Origin: Hymenobacter jeollabukensis
Lineage (GTDB): Bacteria > Bacteroidota > Bacteroidia > Cytophagales > Hymenobacteraceae
Direction: 5' to 3'
Assembly (NCBI RefSeq): GCF_005771675.1
Contig: NZ_VAJM01000009.1
Location: 227,467 to 291,466, forward strand
DNA: 64,000 nt
The notes under the pieces were generated by a model that saw only the letters and a list, made by a program, of their open reading frames with translations, was not told the DNA's origin and ran no database searches. Positions 7,382-13,829 of the stretch are shown piece after piece. Each line of letters starts with the position of its first letter. Position 1 is the stretch's first letter. The position numbers and the translations under genes are program-made.

Positions 7382-9916
7382 CTACATGCCTTCCAGCCGC
7401 TTCTTGGTCAGCTTAGTGGGAATGTGGTTCATAGGGTCGTCGGGCCAGGGGTGCTTGGGGTAGCGGCCCTTCAGGTCCTTGCGCACCTCGAAGTAGCCTT
7501 TCTCCCAGAAGCTGCGCAGGTCGCGGGTGACCTGGGCGGGGCGGCCGCCGGGGCTGAGCAGGTGCAGCAGCAGCGGCACTCGGCCGGCGGCCACGGCGGG
7601 CGTTTCTACCAGCCCAAACAGCTCCTGCAGCTTCACGGCCAGCACCGGCGCGGCCGGGTCGCCGTAGTCGATGCGGACGTGGGAGCCGCTGGGCACTTCC
7701 AAGTGCGCGGGTGCGAGACGGTCCAGCTCCTGGCGCTGGGCCCAACCGCCGGGCAGGCGCTGCAGCAGCAGCTCAGCCACGTCGAGGCGGCCTACGTCGG
7801 CGAGGCTGCGCAGGCCGGCCAGGTTGGGCGCCAGCCACTCGTCGGCATCGGCCAGCAGGGCTTCGGTGGAGGCGGCGGGCCAGTCGGCGGGATTGAGGTG
7901 GTGCAGGAAGGTCAGCCGCTCGCGCAGCTGCTGGGCGTGCTCGGTCCAGTTGAGGGCGCGCAGCTCCCCGTCGCGCACGGCCGTGAGCAGGGCCGCCGCC
8001 ACGTCGTCGGCGCTGGGGTTGGGCAGGTTGGTTTCCGACAGCACCAGCGCGCCCAGGCGGCGCAGCTTGCGGGCCAGCACCCGGCCGGTAGCCGCGTCGA
8101 ACTGCACTTCAGCCTGCTCGCTGATTTGCTCCCGGAACAGCTCTTCTACCTCCACCTTGGTCAGCGGCGCGGCCAGGGCGGCGCGGGGCGCGTTGGCGGG
8201 GCCGTCGAGGTGGGCGGCGGCGAAAAACACGTCGGAGCCGGCGAAAAACTCGGCTGGCAGCTGCACCCGCTGTCCGGTGACGAGGCGCAGCCGGTCCGAG
8301 CCTTCGCGCTGGCCGAGGCGGTCGGGGTAGGCGAGGGCGGCCAGCAGGCCGGCTACGTCGGGCTCCAGGTCGGCTGATTTCACGCCGGCGCGGCCCCGCA
8401 GGGCAGTAGCGGCTTCGCGGACGCGGCGTAGGCCCTGGCTGTCGGGCTGCAGGCCGGGCAGGGGCGCGCGGCCGGTTTGCAGGGCTTCGAGGCGCAGACG
8501 CAGGTCGGGCGGGGCGGGGCGGCCGTCGGTGGCGCGCAGGATGTCGCGCTCGGCCAGCAGGGCGGCGAGGGCGCAGGCCGTGGGGCCGTGGCCCAGCTCC
8601 CGGCCGCGCACCACCAAGTGGCCCAGGCGCGGCGGCAAGCCCAGGCGGGCCAGCTCGCGGCCGTGCGGGGTGGGCTGACCGGCCGGCGTGAGGGCGCCGA
8701 GGCGCACCAGCAGCTCCCGGGCCTGGGCCAGCGCCGGGGCGGGCGGGGCATCGAGCCAGAGCAGATTTTGCGCTTCGGCGCCCCACAAGGCCAGCTCCAG
8801 GGCCAGGGCGCTGAGGTCGGCGGTGAGGATTTCGGGCGCGAGGTGGGCGGGCAGCGCGGCCTGGTCGATTTCGGGCCAGAGGCGGTAGCACACGCCGGGG
8901 CCGAGGCGGCCAGCGCGGCCCCGGCGCTGGTCGGCGGCGGCCTGGCTGACGGGCACGGTTTCGAGCGTGGTGAGGCCGGTGCGGGCAATGAAGCGCGGCA
9001 CCCGGGCAAAGCCGCCGTCCACGACCACCCGCACGCCTTCGATGGTGAGGCTGGTTTCGGCAATGCTGGTGGCCAGCACCACCTTGCGCCGGCCGGCGGG
9101 GGCGGGGCGCAGGGCGGCATCCTGCTTGTCGAGCGGCAACTCGCCGTGCAGCACGTGAAGGTCGATTTCCGTGGGCAGCGTGGCTTCCAGCTTTTCGCCC
9201 ACGCGGCGCTGGTCGGCCAGGCCGGGCAGGAATACCAGCACATCGCCGGCTTGGGTGTTCAGCGCCTCGCGCACGGTGGCGGGCGTCAACTCGGCCAGCC
9301 GCTCGCCGGGGCGGTTCGAGAGGCCGGCGGCGCGGCGCGGGCTCAGGTAAATCGTTTCGACGGGGTACATGCGGCCCTCGCTCGTCACCACCGGGGCCTG
9401 CAGCCAGGGGCCGAGCCGGGCCGCGTCCAGCGTGGCCGACATCACGACGAGGCGCAGATCGGGCCGCAGTACCTGCTGGGCGTCGAGGGTGAGGGCCAGG
9501 CCCAGGTCGGCCTGCAGGCTGCGCTCGTGAAACTCGTCGAAGAGCACGGCGGCCACGCCTTCCAGGGCCGGGTCGTCCTGCACCATGCGCGTGAGGATGC
9601 CCTCGGTGACGACTTCGATGCGGGTGCGGGCCGAAACCTTGTTTTCGAGGCGCACGCGGTAGCCGACGGTCTGGCCCACTGGCTCACCCAGCAGCTGGGC
9701 CATGCGGGTGGCGGCGGCGCGGGCGGCCAGCCGGCGCGGCTCCAGCACGATGATTTTGCCTTCCGCGGGCCGCCAGGGCGCGTCCAGCAGGGCCAGCGGC
9801 ACCAGCGTGGTCTTGCCGGCGCCCGGCGGGGCCTGCAGCACGACGCGGTTGCCGGCCACCAGGGCCGCCAGCAGCTCGGGCAGCGCGGCGCGAATCGGCA
9901 GATCGGGGAAGGTCAA
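7382..9916 (-). CDS. hrpB: ATP-dependent helicase HrpB (DEAH/RHA family)
   Basis: The 844 residues match HrpB length. Near the N-terminus is PPGAGKTTLVP (Walker A); DEFHERS (the HrpB form of the DEAH box), SATLDA and QRRGRAGR follow. The HA2 region and a long C-terminal HrpB-specific region complete the protein. The role of HrpB in bacteria is poorly defined; it is a putative 3'-5' RNA helicase. The conserved sequence begins TFPDLPIRAALPELL, and the only nearby start is TTG at 9914-9916. The longer frame (ATG at 9979) reads through an octamer palindrome. The start codon thus directly abuts that repeat. Confidence 0.93.
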   Translation of the reverse strand: MTFPDLPIRAALPELLAALVAGNRVVLQAPPGAGKTTLVPLALLDAPWRPAEGKIIVLEPRRLAARAAATRMAQLLGEPVGQTVGYRVRLENKVSARTRIEVVTEGILTRMVQDDPALEGVAAVLFDEFHERSLQADLGLALTLDAQQVLRPDLRLVVMSATLDAARLGPWLQAPVVTSEGRMYPVETIYLSPRRAAGLSNRPGERLAELTPATVREALNTQAGDVLVFLPGLADQRRVGEKLEATLPTEIDLHVLHGELPLDKQDAALRPAPAGRRKVVLATSIAETSLTIEGVRVVVDGGFARVPRFIARTGLTTLETVPVSQAAADQRRGRAGRLGPGVCYRLWPEIDQAALPAHLAPEILTADLSALALELALWGAEAQNLLWLDAPPAPALAQARELLVRLGALTPAGQPTPHGRELARLGLPPRLGHLVVRGRELGHGPTACALAALLAERDILRATDGRPAPPDLRLRLEALQTGRAPLPGLQPDSQGLRRVREAATALRGRAGVKSADLEPDVAGLLAALAYPDRLGQREGSDRLRLVTGQRVQLPAEFFAGSDVFFAAAHLDGPANAPRAALAAPLTKVEVEELFREQISEQAEVQFDAATGRVLARKLRRLGALVLSETNLPNPSADDVAAALLTAVRDGELRALNWTEHAQQLRERLTFLHHLNPADWPAASTEALLADADEWLAPNLAGLRSLADVGRLDVAELLLQRLPGGWAQRQELDRLAPAHLEVPSGSHVRIDYGDPAAPVLAVKLQELFGLVETPAVAAGRVPLLLHLLSPGGRPAQVTRDLRSFWEKGYFEVRKDLKGRYPKHPWPDDPMNHIPTKLTKKRLEGM

Positions 9917-9919
9917 GTG

Positions 9920-10003
9920 GTGAAGTGGTGAGATGGTGAACTGGTGAGTTGACGTTCTGGCTTGGTAGACGGCACTCACCAGTTCACCATCTCACCACTT
10001 CAC
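9920..10003. repeat. Octamer palindrome, copy A
   Basis: The arms 9920-9949 and 9974-10003 are a perfect 30-bp inverted repeat around a 24-base centre. Each arm is four tandem octamers of the form GGTGARNT (or the complement). On the minus strand the element starts three bases after the rhodanese stop and ends three bases before the hrpB TTG, so it is the entire intergenic space. Confidence 0.93.
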
Positions 10004-10006
10004 TAA

Positions 10007-10333
10007 TTAATACACCGGCACCTGCGGGTCGACTTTCACCGACCAGGCGTGGATGCCGCCGCGCAGGTTCAGCAGGTTCTGCAGGCCGTGGCGGTGCTGC
10101 AGGTAGGCCAGGGCCTGCATGGAGCGCACGCCGTGGTGGCAGATGAGCACCACCGGCTGCTCGGGGCTGATTTCGTCGGTGCGGCGGGCCAGCTCGCCCA
10201 GCGGAATGAGCTGGCTACCCGCGATACGGCAGTACTCAAACTCCTCGGGCTGGCGCACGTCCACCAGCTGCAGGGTTTCGCCGGCGGCCAGCCGGTCGCG
10301 GAGTTGTTCGGGCGTGAGTTCGGGCAGGGACAT
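10007..10333 (-). CDS. Rhodanese-like domain protein
   Basis: This is a single rhodanese domain of 108 residues. The motif VDVRQPEEFEYCRIAGS is the typical N-terminal block. The active-site loop CHHGVRS holds the catalytic cysteine (Cys65), so sulfurtransferase or persulfide-carrier activity is likely; the partner is unknown. The ATG at 10333 starts the conserved region. The frame is open to 10513, but that part is translated repeat DNA. The gene is bracketed by octamer palindromes: copy B four bases before its ATG and copy A three bases after its stop. Confidence 0.92.
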   Translation of the reverse strand: MSLPELTPEQLRDRLAAGETLQLVDVRQPEEFEYCRIAGSQLIPLGELARRTDEISPEQPVVLICHHGVRSMQALAYLQHRHGLQNLLNLRGGIHAWSVKVDPQVPVY

Positions 10334-10337
10334 GCGG

Positions 10338-10449
10338 CGGTGAAATGGCGAGATGGTGAAATGGGGCGTTGATGTTCGGGAGGTGCGGTGCTGCGCGTTT
10401 CGCGCAAGCAGGACGGCACTCACCAGCTCACCATCTCGCCATTTCACCG
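10338..10449. repeat. Octamer palindrome, copy B
   Basis: The outer 22 bp (10338-10359 and 10428-10449) are a perfect inverted repeat. The left arm has three good octamers plus a degenerate fourth; the right arm has four. The centre shares GTTGATGTT near its left edge and GACGGCACTCACC at its right edge with copies A and D. It lies in the divergent space between the rhodanese ATG (four bases away) and the pnuC promoter. Confidence 0.9.
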
Positions 10450-10471
10450 ACAAAAGTAGCTTCGGAGTCGT

Positions 10472-10479
10472 TAGCTTTG
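10472..10479 (+). promoter_or_regulatory. -7 promoter element for the pnuC operon
   Basis: TAGCTTTG matches the consensus exactly. It lies 52 bases before the predicted TTG start of pnuC and just outside the octamer palindrome. It should drive pnuC and the genes that overlap downstream. Confidence 0.65.
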
Positions 10480-10530
10480 ACGGCGCCACGCGTTGGCTGC
10501 CCGCTCCGTCCACCGTTTCGTTTCTCTGTT

Positions 10531-11169
10531 TTGTCCTGGTATGACCTTCTGACCGCGGTGGCCGGCACCGGCCCGCTGGAGTGGGCGGCCTTTGCCACCG
10601 GGCTGGCCTGCGTGGTGCTGGCGGCCGTGGGCACCATCTGGAATTTCCCGGTAGCCATCGTCAGCTGCGCGTTTTACGTGGTGGTGTTTCACCGCGCCCA
10701 GCTGTATTCCGACCGCAACCTGCAGTTCGTGTTCATTGCCATGAGCGTGTACGGCTGGTACGAGTGGCTGCGCGGCGGCAAGGCGCACACGGCCCTGGTC
10801 GTGACGCATTCGACGGCGCGGGAGTGGCTGTGGCTGACCCTGGCCGGGGCCTGCTACACCGGCGGTTTCGGCTACTACCTGGCCCATCACACCGACGCCG
10901 CGCTGCCGTTTCTCGATTCGCTGACCACCGCCATCAGCCTGATGGCCCAGTACCTGATGACGCGCAAGCGCCTGGAAAACTGGCTGCTGTGGATTCTGGT
11001 TGATATCATTTACGTGCCGATGTACTGGGTCAAGAGCCTGCACGCCACCAGCGGGCTGTACCTGCTCTACCTCGGCATTGCCGCCTTCGGCTACTGGGAG
11101 TGGCGCCGACTGATGCGCCAGGCCCAGGCCGCTCCCGCCTTCGACACCGCTACTCCACCCACCCGCTGA
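10531..11169 (+). CDS. pnuC: PnuC-family vitamin transporter
   Basis: The 212-residue inner-membrane protein has seven hydrophobic segments and PnuC hallmarks: WNFPVAIVSCAFYVVVF, YGWYEW and NWLLWILVDIIYVPMY. PnuC transports nicotinamide riboside by facilitated diffusion and depends on a kinase to trap the substrate. The next gene, overlapping by one base, is a NadR-type kinase. In Bacteroidota the related PnuT transports thiamine, and a TPP-controlled TonB receptor lies 2.6 kb away, so thiamine is an alternative substrate. No ATG fits; TTG at 10531 was chosen because it lies after the promoter and before the first membrane segment. Confidence 0.88.
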   Translation: MSWYDLLTAVAGTGPLEWAAFATGLACVVLAAVGTIWNFPVAIVSCAFYVVVFHRAQLYSDRNLQFVFIAMSVYGWYEWLRGGKAHTALVVTHSTAREWLWLTLAGACYTGGFGYYLAHHTDAALPFLDSLTTAISLMAQYLMTRKRLENWLLWILVDIIYVPMYWVKSLHATSGLYLLYLGIAAFGYWEWRRLMRQAQAAPAFDTATPPTR

Positions 11170-11750
11170 TGCTGCGCGTTGCCCTCACTGGTCCCGAATC
11201 GACGGGCAAAACCACGCTTAGCCAGCAGCTGGCTGCCCGCTACGGCACGCTGTGGGTGCCCGAATACGCCCGCGAGTACCTCGACCAGCACGGCATCGGC
11301 CTCGACTACACCCCCGACGACCTCGAAGCCATTGCCCGCGGGCAGCTGGCCGCCGAAGAAGCCGCCGTGGCCGAAGCCGAAGCCCGCGGCCTGCCGGTCA
11401 TCTTCTGCGACACCGAGCTGCTGGTCATCAAGGTATGGGCCGAGCATGCCTTCGGGCAGTGCCCCAACTGGGTGCGCGAGCAAATCGAGCAGCACCGCTA
11501 CGACCTGATTCTGCTGCTGGGCACCGACATTCCCTGGGAGCCCGACCCGCGCCGCGAGCATCCGCACCTGCGCCAGTATTTCTACGAGCTGTACCGCCGC
11601 GAGCTGAACGGGCAGCTCTCGAACTTCGCCGAAATCAGCGGCCCGGCGGCCCACCGCCTGGAAGAAGCCTGCTTCCTGGTCGATACCCTGCTGGGCCGCG
11701 TGCCCGATTCCATCCTGCCCGGCCGCGACCCGTTTCAACTACCCTTATGA
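11169..11750 (+). CDS. NadR-like P-loop kinase (ribosylnicotinamide kinase domain)
   Basis: The 193 residues correspond to the kinase domain of NadR without the DNA-binding or adenylyltransferase domains. The Walker A motif GPESTGKT is at residues 8-15. VPEYAREYLDQHG, CDTELLVIKVW and LLGTDIPWEPDPRREHP are typical of the family. It probably phosphorylates the vitamin imported by PnuC, trapping it in the cytosol. The start codon overlaps the pnuC stop (TGATG), and the stop overlaps the next start (ATGA), so translation is probably coupled. Confidence 0.88.
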   Translation: MLRVALTGPESTGKTTLSQQLAARYGTLWVPEYAREYLDQHGIGLDYTPDDLEAIARGQLAAEEAAVAEAEARGLPVIFCDTELLVIKVWAEHAFGQCPNWVREQIEQHRYDLILLLGTDIPWEPDPRREHPHLRQYFYELYRRELNGQLSNFAEISGPAAHRLEEACFLVDTLLGRVPDSILPGRDPFQLPL

Positions 11751-12628
11751 GCGCCTATTTCCTCGAAAACGAGCAGTGCCGCGTGCGCGTCAACCAGCAC
11801 GGCGCCGAGCTGAGCAGCCTCGTGCGCAAAGACCTCGACGGCCTCGAATACCTCTGGCAAGCCGACCCGGCGGTGTGGGCCCGCCACGCGCCGGTGCTGT
11901 TTCCCATCGTCGGCCGCCTGCCCGAGGATACGTATTACCACCAGGGTCAGGCCTACCGCCTGTCCCAGCACGGCTTCGCCCGCGACCGGGCCTTCGAGCT
12001 GGTGCGCGCGTCGGCCACCGAGGTGCAGCTGCGCCTGACGGACGACGCCGCAAGCCAGCAGGCGTTTCCCTTCGCTTTCGAGCTGACCATCACGCACCGG
12101 CTCCAGGGAACCACCGTGCACGTTATCTGGGAGGTGCGCAACCCGGCCGCCGACCAGGAGCTGCTCTTCAGCATCGGCGCGCACCCGGCCTTCCGCTGCC
12201 CGCTGCTGCCCGAGGAAACCTTCGAGGACTACGCTTTCCGCTTCGACCACCCGGTGCAGCTGGAGCGCCACCTGCTGCAGGGCGGTTTGCTGAACGGCCA
12301 GACCGAAGCCGTGCCGACCAATGGGCAGGAGCTGCCGCTGAGCTACGAGCTGTTTGCCCACGATGCGCTGGTGCTGAAGCACTACGACTTCACCCGCCTG
12401 GCCCTGGTGAGCCGCCGCAGCCCCCGGGCCGTGCAGATGCAGTTCGACGGCTTTCCCTACCTCGGCCTCTGGACCAAGGGCCCCGGTGCCCCGTTCGTGT
12501 GCATCGAGCCCTGGCACGGCATTGCCAGCAGCGTGGGCGACCCCGCCGAGCTGGCCGACAAGGAAGGTATTCTGACGTTGGCGCCCGGCGCCTCGTTCCG
12601 GGCCGCCTACACCATCAGCGCCGAGTAA
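11747..12628 (+). CDS. Aldose 1-epimerase family protein
   Basis: The 293 residues fold as a galactose mutarotase-like beta sandwich: NQHGAELSSL near the start, GRLPEDTYY, QHGFARDRAF, SIGAHPAFRCP with the likely catalytic histidine, and IEPWHGIAS. It resembles the LacX/YeaD-like branch that acts on hexoses or hexose 6-phosphates. The substrate is not evident and the link to the vitamin genes is unclear beyond the shared operon. The start is the ATG overlapping the previous stop by four bases. Confidence 0.88.
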   Translation: MSAYFLENEQCRVRVNQHGAELSSLVRKDLDGLEYLWQADPAVWARHAPVLFPIVGRLPEDTYYHQGQAYRLSQHGFARDRAFELVRASATEVQLRLTDDAASQQAFPFAFELTITHRLQGTTVHVIWEVRNPAADQELLFSIGAHPAFRCPLLPEETFEDYAFRFDHPVQLERHLLQGGLLNGQTEAVPTNGQELPLSYELFAHDALVLKHYDFTRLALVSRRSPRAVQMQFDGFPYLGLWTKGPGAPFVCIEPWHGIASSVGDPAELADKEGILTLAPGASFRAAYTISAE

Positions 12629-12631
12629 GCG

Positions 12632-13048
12632 GTGGAAATCCGCCTCATTCCCGCCGCCGCTACCTACGACCTACGCCACCGCGTGCTCTGGCCCGACCAG
12701 CCGGCGGCCTACGTCGAGCTGCCCGAGGATGCGGCGGGCTGGCATTACGGCGCGTTCGAGGACGGGCAGCTGCGCAGCGTGGTGTCGTTGTTCGTCGACG
12801 GCGAAGTGGCGCGTTTCCGCAAGTTTGCCACCGAGCCCGCGTGGCAGGGAAGGGGCATCGGGTCGGCTTTGCTGCGGCACATGATGCAAGAAGCCGCCGA
12901 GCATGGGGCCCGGCGGCTGTGTTGTGATGCCCGGCAGGAGAAGGCCGGTTTTTACCAGAAGTTCGGCTTCGGTGTGGAGGGGGAGCCGTTCTACAAAGGC
13001 CCGATTCCCTACGTGCGCATGAGCTGCGCGCTGCCGGCGGCGGGCTGA
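12632..13048 (+). CDS. GNAT family N-acetyltransferase
   Basis: The 138-residue single-domain protein has RKFATEPAWQGRGIGSALLRHM, the acetyl-CoA binding loop (Q/R-x-x-G-x-G/A). Near the C-terminus is GFYQKFGF, the usual beta-6/7 region. The substrate is unknown. It begins at GTG 12632, three bases after the epimerase-like stop, and is the last gene of the pnuC transcription unit. Confidence 0.88.
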   Translation: MEIRLIPAAATYDLRHRVLWPDQPAAYVELPEDAAGWHYGAFEDGQLRSVVSLFVDGEVARFRKFATEPAWQGRGIGSALLRHMMQEAAEHGARRLCCDARQEKAGFYQKFGFGVEGEPFYKGPIPYVRMSCALPAAG

Positions 13049-13052
13049 AAAC

Positions 13053-13289
13053 TTAGAGCAGCATCGGCTCGCGCGGGCGCACCGGGCGGCGGTTGTAGTC
13101 GGGCTCCCAGTCGTTGATGGGGCGCGAGATGCCCGGCGGCAAGTCCAGGTCGGGCAGGCCGTCGTCGAGCGGTTCGCCGCCGTCGTCGTCGTTGTCGGTG
13201 GCGGGCGGGCGGTAGGGCGTGGGGCGCGGCATCACCATGAAGTAGGCCAGAATGGTGAGGACCACGAGGGAGTAGATAAGGCTAATCAT
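13053..13289 (-). CDS. Small membrane-anchored hypothetical protein
   Basis: A protein of 78 residues with one N-terminal hydrophobic helix (about residues 3-19) followed by a hydrophilic, proline- and aspartate-rich tail containing NDDDGGEPLDDGLPD. No family was recognised. The ATG at 13289 places the hydrophobic segment at the very N-terminus. It is convergent with the acetyltransferase gene, with only four bases between stops. Confidence 0.6.
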   Translation of the reverse strand: MISLIYSLVVLTILAYFMVMPRPTPYRPPATDNDDDGGEPLDDGLPDLDLPPGISRPINDWEPDYNRRPVRPREPMLL

Positions 13290-13496
13290 GGCGGTTTCCG
13301 GGCTGGGGTGACAACCGGCGCCACGGCGTCGGCTATGTAGCTGGTAACGGGACAAGGGCCGGCCTGGTTTTGGTCGGACCCGGTTTTTTGCGGGGGAGCG
13401 GCGTCACAGGTAATATACTTAAGGGTAGTGGGTTATCCTAACTATTGGAGCTGCGTCAGGCGTGGTCATGGCAAGTCTGCCGGGACAATACCAGAC

Positions 13497-13584
13497 GTCC
13501 TGCTGAGCCCCGCGAAGCAGCCCTGCCGCCTCGCGGAACAATCCAGATGAAGCGGTAGAGATGTTTCGCGGGGCTCAGCAGGAC
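13497..13584. repeat. Intergenic inverted repeat, 20-bp arms
   Basis: The arms 13497-13516 and 13565-13584 (GTCCTGCTGAGCCCCGCGAA and its complement) are perfect. The 48-base centre holds no reading frame. It lies between the small membrane protein and the TPP-controlled receptor. The sequence differs from the other palindrome families in the window. Confidence 0.85.
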
Positions 13585-13627
13585 GGTCCTGCTTACCCCC
13601 GCCGCTTTCCGGATGGAAACCCAAAAG

Positions 13628-13659
13628 TTGCGGCAATCCGCGCCCGCCGCTACCTTTGC
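13628..13659 (+). promoter_or_regulatory. Promoter of the TPP-riboswitch transcript
   Basis: TTG at 13628-13630 (the -33 element) is followed after 20 bases by TACCTTTGC at 13651-13659 (the -7 element). Both match the Bacteroidota consensus. Transcription should start around 13665, at the first stem of the riboswitch. Confidence 0.8.
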
Positions 13660-13660
13660 G

Positions 13661-13752
13661 CCGCGTTTAGGGGTGCTTTGCCGTACGCAGCAAAGCTGAG
13701 ATGATACCCATTGAACCTGATTCGGCTAATACCGACGAAGGGAACAAACGGT
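13661..13752 (+). promoter_or_regulatory. TPP riboswitch (THI element)
   Basis: The conserved TPP-aptamer blocks appear in order: GGGGTGC, GCTGAGATGATACCC, TGAACCTGAT, CGGCTAATACC, and AAGGGAAC. The flanking CGTTT and AAACG can form the closing P1 stem. It lies about 70 bases before a TonB receptor gene, so thiamine pyrophosphate should repress the receptor. A run of seven T at 13804-13810 after a short GC-rich hairpin may be part of the expression platform. Confidence 0.95.
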
Positions 13753-13769
13753 CCGCGAGCGAGCAAACC

Positions 13770-13829
13770 ATGACTCCGACCCCTGGGGTGTGGCTTCGTT
13801 CCATTTTTTTCCATTCACACCTTGTTTAA
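13770..13829 (+). other. Short leader reading frame overlapping the receptor start
   Basis: An ATG at 13770 opens a 19-codon frame that ends at TAA 13827-13829. It overlaps the TTG start of the receptor (13822) in another frame. It contains a run of seven T. Loss of one T would join this frame to the receptor frame. It may be a true leader peptide, a translational coupling device, or the real receptor start broken by an indel. Confidence 0.4.

Noticed and set aside
9913..10010. Octamer repeats as a CRISPR array
   Set aside because: Repeats are eight bases long, contiguous and arranged in two inverted arms; there are no spacers and no cas genes in the window.
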